A program made the translations under genes and the position numbers. A stretch of 64,000 bases of DNA from Flavobacteriales bacterium UBA6057 (lineage in GTDB: Bacteria; Bacteroidota; Bacteroidia; Flavobacteriales_G; Salibacteraceae), in the NCBI GenBank assembly GCA_002428995.1, contig DIYJ01000011.1:1-64000 (forward strand). The letters are read 5' to 3'. The first letter of the stretch is position 1, and each line of letters begins with the position of its first letter. Below the pieces are notes generated by a model. The model searched no databases. It had not been told where the DNA came from and saw only the letters and a program-made list of their open reading frames with translations. This document shows positions 23,180-31,757 of the stretch, one piece after another.

Positions 23180-25584
23180 GTAAACGAAGAATCAAAAAGG
23201 TAGCAGTGCTTGGCTCCGGAATCATGGGGTCGCGCATTGCCTGTCACTTTGCAAACATTGGTGTGGAGGTATTGCTGTTGGACATCGTTCCCAGAGAGCT
23301 GAACGAAAAGGAAGAGTCGAAAGGCTTGACCCTGGAGTCTCCAGCCGTCCGCAACCGCATTGTAAATGACAGCCTTCAAACAGCACTCAAAAGCAATCCA
23401 TCTCCGATCTATTCCAAGTCATTTGCCAAGCGAATCGAAACCGGAAACTTTGATGATGATCTCCACAAGATCAGCGACTGCGACTGGGTGATGGAAGTGA
23501 TCATCGAGCGATTGGATATCAAGCAGTCCCTCTTTGAGAAGGTGGAGAAGCACCGCAAACCAGGAACACTCATTACGTCCAACACTTCGGGAATCCCCAT
23601 CAAGCTGATGAATGAAGGTCGGAGCGAAGATTTCAGAAAGCACTTCTGCGGGACGCATTTCTTCAACCCTCCTCGATACCTCAAGCTATTGGAGATTATT
23701 CCCGGTCCCGACACCGATCCTGTGGTGCTCGACTTCTTGATGGACTACGGAAAGCGGTTTCTCGGTAAAACCACGGTTTGGTGTAAGGATACTCCTGCTT
23801 TCATCGCCAACCGCATTGGTGTCTACAGCATCATGTGGCTTTTCCACTACGTGAAGGAAAACGGTTTTACGGTAGATGAAGTGGATCGACTGACGGGGCC
23901 GCTGGTAGGGCGACCAAAGTCTGCAACCTTCAGAACAACCGATGTTGTAGGCCTCGATACGTTGGTACATGTAGCGAATGGCCTCAAGAACAATGTCCCG
24001 GACGATGAAGCAAAGCACCTGTTCGAGGTTCCTGAATACATCTCTCACATGGTGGAGAACAAGATGCTCGGAGACAAGACCAAGGGGGGCTTCTTCAAAA
24101 AGATTAAGGGCGAGGATGGGAAGTCACAAATCCTGACGCTCAACCTCGATACCATGGAGTATGCTCCGCGTCAAAAGCCAAAGTTTCAGGCGCTGGATGC
24201 TGCGAAGGGTGTGGATGATCTCGGAAAGAGGATTCAAATGCTGTTTCAGGCAAAGGATCGGGCAGGTGATTTCTACCGTGCTCACTTCCTGAATTTATTC
24301 GCCTATGTATCGCACCGAATTCCTGAGATCAGCGATGAGGTCTACAGATTGGATGATGCACTGAAAGCAGGCTTTGGATACGAGATGGGGCCTTTCGAAA
24401 CGTGGGATGCCATCGGAACAAAAGCTGTTGCGGCAGCCATGGAGGAACACAAGATCACGCCTTCGGCATGGATTGGTGAAATGATCGCGGCAGGGGCAGA
24501 GAGCTTCTATCGTATTCACGAAGGAAAGCGGCAGTTCTGGGATCAGCAGAGCAAGTCCTACCAGGATATTCCTGGACAGGAGGGAACCGTAAGTCTTATG
24601 ATTGCCAAGCACAAAAACGTGCTTTGGAAAAACGCGGGCACTACCATCACAGATTTGGGCGATGGCATTCTGAACGTAGAATTCCACACCAAGATGAATA
24701 CCATTGGAGGTGAAGTGCTTGCCGGATTGAACAAGGCCATTGACATGGCCGAGGCCGACTACAATGGCGTGGTGGTTTACAATGAAGGAGGAAACTTCAG
24801 TGCAGGTGCCAATGTCGGGCTTATTTTCATGATGGCCGCTGAGCAGGACTACGATGAGCTGAACATGGCTATTCGCCAGTTTCAGAACACCATGATGCGG
24901 ATGCGCTATTCAAGCATTCCAGTGGTTTCTGCACCGCACAATCTTGCATTGGGTGGAGCTTGCGAGCTGAGTCTTCATGCCGATAAGGTGGTGGCGAATG
25001 CAGAGCTTTACATGGGCTTGGTAGAATTCGGAGTTGGTGTGATTCCAGGCGGTGGGGGTACCAAAGAGTTCACCGTGCGCCTGTCTGATGAATTGCGGGA
25101 TGGAGACATTCGGAGCAATCAATTCCGTCACCGCTTGATGACCATCGCACAGGCCAAAGTAGCTACCTCAGCGCACGAAGCCTTTGAGTTGGGAATACTT
25201 CGACCTGGAATTGATGAAGTAGTGACCAGCCGGGAACTACAGCTGACGCGTGCGAAGAAGGCAGCGCTCGACCTGGCCGAACAAGGCTATACACAACCCA
25301 AGCGAAGAGATGATATCACCGTGCTTGGTAACGAAGGTTTGGGCCTCGTTTACGTAGGAGCAGAAACCATGGCTGCAGGTAACTACATGAGCGAACACGA
25401 TCGGGTGATCAGCGAAAAGCTTGGATGGGTAATGAGCGGTGGTGACTTGAGCTATCCTCAGGAAGTTTCGGAACAGTACCTGCTCGACCTCGAGCGGAAG
25501 GCGTTCCTGGAATTATGCGCTACCCGGAAAACACTGGAGCGGCTTCAAAGCATGGTGAAGTATGGCAAGGTGCTGCGTAATTGA
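23176..25584 (+). CDS. fadN: 3-hydroxyacyl-CoA dehydrogenase / enoyl-CoA hydratase fusion
   Basis: An 802-residue bifunctional beta-oxidation enzyme. The NAD-binding dehydrogenase comes first (VLGSGIMGSRIACHFANIGVE; GTHFFNPPRYLKLLE; KDTPAFIANRIGVY), with its C-terminal helical domains through about 440. The crotonase domain is last (about 490-690: GGNFSAGANVG, LGGACELSLHADKVV, PGGGGTKEF). This order is the reverse of E. coli FadB and matches Bacillus FadN in order and length. It hydrates enoyl-CoA and oxidises the hydroxyacyl-CoA. It is coupled to marR by ATGA and followed by thiolase and acyl-CoA dehydrogenase, the same gene set as Bacillus fadNAE. Confidence 0.93.
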   Translation: MSKRRIKKVAVLGSGIMGSRIACHFANIGVEVLLLDIVPRELNEKEESKGLTLESPAVRNRIVNDSLQTALKSNPSPIYSKSFAKRIETGNFDDDLHKISDCDWVMEVIIERLDIKQSLFEKVEKHRKPGTLITSNTSGIPIKLMNEGRSEDFRKHFCGTHFFNPPRYLKLLEIIPGPDTDPVVLDFLMDYGKRFLGKTTVWCKDTPAFIANRIGVYSIMWLFHYVKENGFTVDEVDRLTGPLVGRPKSATFRTTDVVGLDTLVHVANGLKNNVPDDEAKHLFEVPEYISHMVENKMLGDKTKGGFFKKIKGEDGKSQILTLNLDTMEYAPRQKPKFQALDAAKGVDDLGKRIQMLFQAKDRAGDFYRAHFLNLFAYVSHRIPEISDEVYRLDDALKAGFGYEMGPFETWDAIGTKAVAAAMEEHKITPSAWIGEMIAAGAESFYRIHEGKRQFWDQQSKSYQDIPGQEGTVSLMIAKHKNVLWKNAGTTITDLGDGILNVEFHTKMNTIGGEVLAGLNKAIDMAEADYNGVVVYNEGGNFSAGANVGLIFMMAAEQDYDELNMAIRQFQNTMMRMRYSSIPVVSAPHNLALGGACELSLHADKVVANAELYMGLVEFGVGVIPGGGGTKEFTVRLSDELRDGDIRSNQFRHRLMTIAQAKVATSAHEAFELGILRPGIDEVVTSRELQLTRAKKAALDLAEQGYTQPKRRDDITVLGNEGLGLVYVGAETMAAGNYMSEHDRVISEKLGWVMSGGDLSYPQEVSEQYLLDLERKAFLELCATRKTLERLQSMVKYGKVLRN

Positions 25585-25640
25585 TCAGATGATTAGATAA
25601 TTAGATGATCAGATCATCAGATGATGTGATCTGAGATCAT
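25583..25640. repeat. ATGATTAGAT-family repeat between fadN and fadA
   Basis: The spacer is built of overlapping GATCAGATGATTAGAT-like words and their inverses, giving several small palindromes. It is the inverse-orientation relative of the arrays at 1-26 and 17853-17890. It may modulate fadN-fadA mRNA. Confidence 0.5.
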
Positions 25641-25689
25641 TTTGATTTTGAATGAATAACCGGCCTTAAGGGCTGAAAAACAATAAAAT

Positions 25690-26862
25690 ATGGACGCTTA
25701 TATAATTGCTGCAAAACGATCTGCTGTAGGCAAGGCACCTCGGGGAAAGCTTCGTTTTTTCCGCCCGGATGACCTGGCGGCAGATGTCATCAAAGGCATG
25801 ATCGCAGGTATTCCCAACCTGGATAAGGATCGGATTGATGATGTGATTGTGGGGAATGCCACACCCGAAGCTGAGCAAGGCCTCAACATCGGCCGCATGA
25901 TCTCGCTGATGAGCCTCGATACGGATAAGGTGCCTGGAATGACCGTGAACCGATACTGCTCTTCAGGATTGGAAACCATTGCCATTGCCTCTGCCAAGAT
26001 CCATGCCGGTTTGGCCGATTGCATCATTGCCGGTGGGGTAGAGTGCATGAGCCCGATTCCTTTTGGAGGATGGCGCATCATTCCCAATGCTCCTGTAGCT
26101 CATGCCAATCACGATTATTATTGGGGAATGGGCCTGACGGCCGAAGCTGTGGCCAGAGAATACAACGTAAGCCGCGAGGATCAGGATGAATTTGGCTATC
26201 ACTCACACATGAAAGCCATCGAGGCCATCAAGAGCGGAGCATTTAAGGGTGAGATCGTACCGATTGAAGTAGAGGAAGTGTTTGTGAAAGATGGCAAGCG
26301 AGCCACCCGCAAATACACCTTCGATACGGATGAAGGACCGCGTCCCGACACCTCCATGGAGCGTTTAGCAAGGCTGCGTCCTGTATTTGACGCAAAGGGA
26401 ACCGTAACGGCTGGAAATGCATCACAAACCAGCGATGGAGCAGCCTTTGTTATGGTGGTTTCTGAGAAAATGCTCAAAGAACTGAACGTGGAGCCCATCG
26501 CCAGATTGAAGGCTTATGCGGTTGCCGGTGTACCACCGCGCATCATGGGTATTGGACCGATCGAAGCCATTCCCAAAGCACTGAAACTGGCAGGCATGAA
26601 GCAGGACGATATCGACTTGATTGAACTCAATGAAGCCTTTGCTTCACAGTCACTTGCCGTGATGCGTCACCTTGGATTGAACCAGGAGATTGTGAATGTG
26701 AATGGCGGAGCCATTTCCATCGGGCATCCACTGGGCTGCACCGGGGCAAAACTGAGTGTACAGCTGTTCAACGAGCTGAGGCGCAGAGATCAGAAACACG
26801 GTCTGGTGACCATGTGCGTAGGAACAGGGCAGGGTGCTGCCGGAGTGTTCGAAATGATGTAA
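25690..26862 (+). CDS. fadA: acetyl-CoA acyltransferase (thiolase)
   Basis: A 390-residue thiolase. The nucleophile is Cys90 in VNRYCSSGLETIA, with the active-site His in NGGAISIGHPLGCTGAK and the second Cys in MCVGTGQGAAGVFE. It cleaves 3-ketoacyl-CoA to acetyl-CoA and shortened acyl-CoA. It lies 105 bases after fadN in the same direction, separated by a repeat, and ends at a terminator. Confidence 0.95.
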   Translation: MDAYIIAAKRSAVGKAPRGKLRFFRPDDLAADVIKGMIAGIPNLDKDRIDDVIVGNATPEAEQGLNIGRMISLMSLDTDKVPGMTVNRYCSSGLETIAIASAKIHAGLADCIIAGGVECMSPIPFGGWRIIPNAPVAHANHDYYWGMGLTAEAVAREYNVSREDQDEFGYHSHMKAIEAIKSGAFKGEIVPIEVEEVFVKDGKRATRKYTFDTDEGPRPDTSMERLARLRPVFDAKGTVTAGNASQTSDGAAFVMVVSEKMLKELNVEPIARLKAYAVAGVPPRIMGIGPIEAIPKALKLAGMKQDDIDLIELNEAFASQSLAVMRHLGLNQEIVNVNGGAISIGHPLGCTGAKLSVQLFNELRRRDQKHGLVTMCVGTGQGAAGVFEMM

Positions 26863-26867
26863 AACAA

Positions 26868-26895
26868 AAAGCCCCGAGCGATTGCTCAGGGCTTT
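26868..26895. terminator. bidirectional terminator between fadA and PKD lipoprotein
   Basis: AAAGCCCCGAGC pairs with GCTCAGGGCTTT (one mismatch) around GATT. A/T-rich flanks on both sides fit termination of fadA and of the convergent lipoprotein gene. Confidence 0.8.
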
Positions 26896-26915
26896 CAAAA
26901 GATATATCGGTGTTC

Positions 26916-27362
26916 TTATTGCTTCGTACAAGTGTAACCAGCGTCTTCCCAGAATTCGATTCCGTCTTCGAAATCTGCACCAGTGAAGTAGTCAGATCCA
27001 CAAATGTCAACCGTTAAACCAAAATCGTCTTCTTCACATACGTAGCAGACATCAGTAACAGTAACATTGCTAGATACCTCATCATCCTTCTTCTCATTCT
27101 TAGAGATGGCCTTCAGAGTAACGCTGTATGTACCTGGCTCATCCCAGCTCATGGTTGGGTTTTCTAAAGTAGAAGACGTGCCGAACCAAGTATCAGTGAT
27201 CGTCCACTCGTATGAGTCAGCATCTTCAGAGCAGTTAGTCAGGTTAACAACCTGGTGTACTTCAGCGCTGGCTGGAGAAGGAGTGAAACAAGCAGTAGGC
27301 TCTTTAGTACAGGAAGCAAAGACTGTCGCCAATGCAACCATGGGGAGTATTAATTTCTTCAT
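26916..27362 (-). CDS. PKD-domain lipoprotein
   Basis: A 148-residue lipoprotein (LPMVALATVFASC, Cys about 18). One PKD-like domain follows at about 25-100 (VNLTNCSEDADSYEWTITD; WDEPGTYSVTLKAIS), then an acidic Cys-rich tail (CYVCEEDDFG; CGSDYFTG; YTCTK). PKD domains mediate extracellular binding or act as spacers. It sits on the opposite strand between fadA and fadE, splitting an otherwise collinear pathway set. Confidence 0.82.
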   Translation of the reverse strand: MKKLILPMVALATVFASCTKEPTACFTPSPASAEVHQVVNLTNCSEDADSYEWTITDTWFGTSSTLENPTMSWDEPGTYSVTLKAISKNEKKDDEVSSNVTVTDVCYVCEEDDFGLTVDICGSDYFTGADFEDGIEFWEDAGYTCTKQ

Positions 27363-27419
27363 AAGTGAAAAAAAAGTTTGGGGTTATAGAATGATTAATA
27401 GAATGCAAATAAAGTAAAT

Positions 27420-29192
27420 ATGAAAGCAATCAAAGGAGGAGAGTTCCTCATCCGACAAACAAAGCCCGAAGAAATCTTCATTCCGGAAGAGTGGACTGAA
27501 GAGGAAAGAATGATCGCGCAGACGTGTAAAGACTTCCTGGCACAAGAGGTTCTTCCTAACATCGATGCGATCGATTCCATGGAAAATCCTGAGCTGATGC
27601 CTTCACTATTGAAGAAGGCTGGAGAGCTCGGAATTCTCGCCATTTCCATCCCAGAACAGTACGGTGGCATGGGCATGGACTTCAAGGCTTCCATGCTGGC
27701 GGCTGAGGCAGTTGGTGGTGGTCACTCCTTTAGTGTTGCAATTTCTGCTCATACCGGCATTGGAACCCTGCCGATCCTCTATTATGGTTCTGAAGAGCAA
27801 AAAGCCAAGTACATTCCAAAACTCGCATCCGGTGAGTGGTTGGGCTGTTATTGCCTTACGGAGCCCGGAGCTGGGTCAGATGCGAATTCTGGTAAGACCA
27901 AGGCTGAGAAGGCGGGTGATCAGTGGAAAATAAACGGCCAGAAAATGTGGATCACCAACGGTGGGTTCGCAGACGTGTTTACTGTATTTGCCAAGATTGA
28001 AGACGACAGCACGCTGAGTGCGTTTATTGTAGATAAAGGAGCAGAAGGGCTTTCCCTGAACCCTGAAGAGCGCAAGATGGGAATCAAAGGTTCATCCACG
28101 CGTCAGGTGTTTTTCAACGATGTCCACGTTCCTGAAAACCATCAACTGAGCGAGCGTGAGAACGGCTTCAAAATCGCCCTCAACATCCTCAATGTTGGGC
28201 GAATCAAGCTCGCTGGGGCAACTCTTGGTGCGGCTAAGGATGTGGTTACAAACAGCGTGAACTACGCCAACGAACGAAACCAGTTTGGTCGTCCGATCTC
28301 TAAATACGGAGCCATCAAGTACAAGCTCGGAGAAATGGCGGTCCGAACCTATGCGCTCGAAAGTGCCGTTTACCGAATCAGCCAGAACATCCAGGATCGA
28401 ATTGATGCACTGGCAGAAGAGGGCATGGAAAAGGGCAAGGCCACACTGAAGGGCATCGAGGAATATGCTGCTGAGTGTGCGATGATGAAAGTATACGGAT
28501 CTGAGGTGCTCGATTACGTGACGGATGAAGGTGTGCAGGTTCACGGAGGCATGGGCTACTCTGCCGAAACGCGCATTGAAAAAGCTTATAGAGACAGCCG
28601 TATCAACCGAATTTTTGAGGGAACCAACGAGATCAACCGTATGCTGACGGTAGACATGATCCTCAAAAAGGCCATGAAGGGAGAACTCGACTTGCTTGGA
28701 GCAGCCAAGGCTGTGCAGGACGAACTGATGGGAATTCCTGATTTTGGAGATGAGGACAGCGGACTTTTTGCGGCTCAGTACAAGTTGATCGAGAGCTTCA
28801 AGAAATCCATCCTGATGGTGGCTGGTGCCGCTGCTCAGAACCTCCTCACTGAATTAGCCAAGGAGCAGGAAATACTGATGAACATTGCCGACATGGCCAT
28901 TGATACTTATGTAGCTGAGTCCATTGTTCTTCGGGTGCATAAAAGAATTATGCAGCAAGGGGAAGAAGGCCAGGAAGCATACATGAACATGGCGAAGCTC
29001 TTTGTACATGATGCGGCCGACCGCATTCACAAGGCATCCCGCGAGGCGCTCATGTCGTTTGCAGAAGGTGATGAGCTCACCATGATGCTCATGGGAGCCA
29101 AGAGATTCACAAAAACACAACCATTCAATACAAAGATCGCGCGCAGACAGGTGGCTGAAACCCTTATCGACAGTAACAAATACGATTTTTGA
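27420..29192 (+). CDS. fadE: acyl-CoA dehydrogenase
   Basis: A 590-residue FAD enzyme for the first beta-oxidation step. The acyl-CoA dehydrogenase core spans residues about 25-405 (IPEQYGGMGMDFKASM; CYCLTEPGAGSDANSGKTKA; KMWITNGGFADVF; VHGGMGYSAETRIEKAYRD; FEGTNEINRML) and an extra C-terminal helical domain continues to 590. The long form matches Bacillus FadE. It follows fadN and fadA with the PKD gene inserted, so it needs its own promoter in the 57-base spacer. Confidence 0.93.
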   Translation: MKAIKGGEFLIRQTKPEEIFIPEEWTEEERMIAQTCKDFLAQEVLPNIDAIDSMENPELMPSLLKKAGELGILAISIPEQYGGMGMDFKASMLAAEAVGGGHSFSVAISAHTGIGTLPILYYGSEEQKAKYIPKLASGEWLGCYCLTEPGAGSDANSGKTKAEKAGDQWKINGQKMWITNGGFADVFTVFAKIEDDSTLSAFIVDKGAEGLSLNPEERKMGIKGSSTRQVFFNDVHVPENHQLSERENGFKIALNILNVGRIKLAGATLGAAKDVVTNSVNYANERNQFGRPISKYGAIKYKLGEMAVRTYALESAVYRISQNIQDRIDALAEEGMEKGKATLKGIEEYAAECAMMKVYGSEVLDYVTDEGVQVHGGMGYSAETRIEKAYRDSRINRIFEGTNEINRMLTVDMILKKAMKGELDLLGAAKAVQDELMGIPDFGDEDSGLFAAQYKLIESFKKSILMVAGAAAQNLLTELAKEQEILMNIADMAIDTYVAESIVLRVHKRIMQQGEEGQEAYMNMAKLFVHDAADRIHKASREALMSFAEGDELTMMLMGAKRFTKTQPFNTKIARRQVAETLIDSNKYDF

Positions 29193-29207
29193 TCGAGGAG
29201 TCGACCT

Positions 29208-29215
29208 TATTTTTG
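29208..29215 (+). promoter_or_regulatory. candidate -7 box for response regulator
   Basis: TATTTTTG fits TAnnTTTG and lies 31 bases before the ATG at 29247. The surrounding run of T reduces its specificity. Confidence 0.3.
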
Positions 29216-29246
29216 TTACTTCGACCACCGCGTTTTAACCCTAGAC

Positions 29247-29660
29247 ATGCGTTGGAAGAAGTACGCTATAGTTGACGATAATAAGTTCGACAGACTTATT
29301 TGTTCCAAAATCCTTTTGAGGATATGTTCTGAGGTTGATATCCAGGAATTTCAGACTGGAAAAGAGATTCTTGACCATCTTTTCGAGACAGAAAATGATG
29401 GCGAGCCTCTGCTGATTCTCCTGGATCTCAACATGCCTGAGATGAACGGCTATGAGTTTTTGGAGGCCATCAAAGGTGACCCATTGATGAACCTTCGAAT
29501 GCGCAGGGTAGACATTGTCATTGTTACATCCTCAACCCGAAATGAAGACCGGGAGCGAGCGATGGCTTTTCCCTACGTAGAGGGATTTCTACAAAAGCCG
29601 CTGATGATTCCTCAAATGCAGGAATTATTGTCAGATGCTTCCGAAAAGTCTGAAGATTAA
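29247..29660 (+). CDS. single-domain response regulator (CheY-like)
   Basis: A 137-residue receiver domain with no output domain. The acidic pair is in YAIVDDNKFD, the phosphoacceptor is Asp60 in ILLDLNMPEMNGYE, the switch Thr/Ser is in VIVTSST and the Lys in FLQKP. It should relay phosphate or bind a partner. No histidine kinase is encoded nearby, so it is an orphan. The next gene is convergent with a 16-base gap. Confidence 0.92.
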   Translation: MRWKKYAIVDDNKFDRLICSKILLRICSEVDIQEFQTGKEILDHLFETENDGEPLLILLDLNMPEMNGYEFLEAIKGDPLMNLRMRRVDIVIVTSSTRNEDRERAMAFPYVEGFLQKPLMIPQMQELLSDASEKSED

Positions 29661-29676
29661 GACTTGTTTTTCCTGA

Positions 29677-31668
29677 TCATCGGATGGTGATCCAGGCGTC
29701 CCATTCTCCCAATTCGATGCACTTCATGCGAAGTACTTCCGCCTCTGAACGGGTGAGGAAGGTTTGCCCCATCAGGTAGCGCGTAATTCCGTCATCGTAG
29801 GTTTTGATTTCCACGAAGTCCAGGCTTCGGAGGAAACCGTAGCGGAATTTCCCGGGATTTCGATAGGCGCCAACTTGTACTCTGAAACGCAGTCCTGCTG
29901 CCATTTGTGCATCTGTGAGGGTTTCCGGCTCAAGTTCTTGTTCTGAAGAAACATCCAATTCCGAGAAGGTGAAGCCAGGTTCGTTGTCTTCTTCCATCAC
30001 CAACTTCAGTTTGGTGTCGAGTTCATCCTGCAAACCAATACCGAGGGTATCTCCTTTGAGCGCCAGGTAGCTTTGGCTGTAGAGGTTGAAGCGGTGTTCG
30101 ATCCGAAGAATTCCCTCTGCATCACACGGAACATCCACGTAGTCAAACTTGGGTTGAAAGCCTTCTGCCAGAATCACAATCTTGTAGCGCTGGCAAGGGT
30201 TCAGTGAATACACAAACTCTCCGGTAGTGCTGTCAGTGACCAGAGTAGTCAGCTGCTTTCCGGTGTTGTCATCCGCAATTTTGATCACCGCTACACCTGG
30301 CACATCGTTGATGTAAACCGTTCCGATGAGGATCACCAAGCGGTTCAAGCGCTCGAAGGAACCCGGCTTGATTTGATAGATGTCGTGCAGGTTCTCACCA
30401 CTGGCACGGGCAGAGGAGAAGTATCCAAAGCTTCCATCCGTAGTGATGTAGTAGAAGCGATCATCATCGGTGGTGTTGATCGGATAACCAAGGTTGATGG
30501 GCTCCTGCCAGTCATTGGTCGCACTGTCATACTTAATGTAGTGCATGTCATATCCACCCATGCTCTGGTGACCTTCAGAGGCGAAGTAGAGCGAGGTTCC
30601 ATTCGAATACATGAACGGAGCATCTTCATTGAACTCCGTGTTCACCTTCGGTCCAAGATTGCGGACGTTTCCGTAGCTGCCATCAGACTTTCGAATTGCA
30701 GAGTACAGGTCGCGTCCTCCATAGCCGCCAGGGCGGTCGCTGGAGAAATACAACGTTCTGCCGTCAGGTGCGAGGCAAGCATGTCCCTCCCAGTAAGGAG
30801 TATTGATACCCTTCACTTTCTTGGGTGCAGACCATGAACTGTCGGCTTCATCCTCTCGCTCGCTGTAGTAGATGTCTTCTTCGTTTTTCACGGTGCTCTT
30901 GTACAGGAAGAGGATTTTGTTGTCGTAGGAAATACTCAACGGAGCCTCGTGTTCCAGCGAATTGATCTTGTTGCTGAGGCCTGAACCCGGATTGAAGGGG
31001 CCTGTGCTGTCCGAACGTTCTACCACGAATACATCTTCGTAGTAATTACCCAGAAACTTCTTCTTGGCCGTATTGTCCATGATTTCTCCACGGCTTTCCG
31101 GACCACGGTTGGTGTAGTAGAGCTTCTTTCCGTCCGGGCTGATGACAGGGCTGTACTGCGAATTGGTGGGATTACTTGGAGGAGACAGAATCTCAAGACT
31201 CAGATTCAGCTTCCGCTTCATCAACTCGATACCATTCTCACAATTCTGAATGTAGTTCAGCGTGTTGATCCGGTTTGCTCCACGGGCGTGGTTGGTTTCC
31301 AGGTATTCGTTGTAGAGTTGAATAGCGTCTTCGAAGAAATAGTTCAGATGTTTGGCTCTCGCCATCCAGAACTTTACATCCGGAAAACCAGAACTGGCGC
31401 TTACATCCTTCAGAATGTCATAAGCCTTGTCTCGGCCGTTGGACTTGTGAACGTTGCAGATTCCAATCTTGTATTGGATTAGATTCGATTCAGGATCGAT
31501 GTCTCCCAAGCTGTCATAAAGCGCCAGCGCTCTCAGGTACTGACCATCCTCGAACAGAATGTCTGCATTGTAGAGCGACTTTTTGAACGCGTTGGAATTC
31601 GCTTCCTGAGTGAAGCCTGAAACCGCGAGCAGTAGCATTGGTAGGGTAAGAAGTAGACGTATCTGCAT
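29677..31668 (-). CDS. TPR/PD40-propeller/SPOR envelope protein
   Basis: A 663-residue exported protein (signal LLTLPMLLLAVSGFTQ). Domains in order are TPR-like helices (about 30-140), PD40/WD40-like propeller blades (about 165-430, with SPVISPDGKKLYYTNRG, LAPDGRTLYFSSDRPGG and MYSNGTSLYFASEG), a carboxypeptidase-regulatory-like beta sandwich (about 445-520) and a C-terminal SPOR domain (about 590-663, RFRVQVGAY). TPR-PD40-beta proteins ending in OmpA are T9SS/gliding components (PorE-like). Here the peptidoglycan-binding end is SPOR, which binds denuded glycans. An envelope-anchoring role is inferred. Confidence 0.82.
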   Translation of the reverse strand: MQIRLLLTLPMLLLAVSGFTQEANSNAFKKSLYNADILFEDGQYLRALALYDSLGDIDPESNLIQYKIGICNVHKSNGRDKAYDILKDVSASSGFPDVKFWMARAKHLNYFFEDAIQLYNEYLETNHARGANRINTLNYIQNCENGIELMKRKLNLSLEILSPPSNPTNSQYSPVISPDGKKLYYTNRGPESRGEIMDNTAKKKFLGNYYEDVFVVERSDSTGPFNPGSGLSNKINSLEHEAPLSISYDNKILFLYKSTVKNEEDIYYSEREDEADSSWSAPKKVKGINTPYWEGHACLAPDGRTLYFSSDRPGGYGGRDLYSAIRKSDGSYGNVRNLGPKVNTEFNEDAPFMYSNGTSLYFASEGHQSMGGYDMHYIKYDSATNDWQEPINLGYPINTTDDDRFYYITTDGSFGYFSSARASGENLHDIYQIKPGSFERLNRLVILIGTVYINDVPGVAVIKIADDNTGKQLTTLVTDSTTGEFVYSLNPCQRYKIVILAEGFQPKFDYVDVPCDAEGILRIEHRFNLYSQSYLALKGDTLGIGLQDELDTKLKLVMEEDNEPGFTFSELDVSSEQELEPETLTDAQMAAGLRFRVQVGAYRNPGKFRYGFLRSLDFVEIKTYDDGITRYLMGQTFLTRSEAEVLRMKCIELGEWDAWITIR

Positions 31669-31741
31669 TGCTGTTCTATTCGATGGAGGGTCAAAAATAT
31701 CATTCTTGATGGACGCTCAGATGAGCCGCAACCTTGATTGC

Positions 31742-31749
31742 TAACTTTG
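31742..31749 (+). promoter_or_regulatory. candidate -7 box for M16 peptidase gene
   Basis: TAACTTTG matches TAnnTTTG but ends only eight bases before the ATG at 31758. If used, the transcript would be almost leaderless. No -33 element was found. Confidence 0.3.
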
Positions 31750-31757
31750 CGCCCTTA

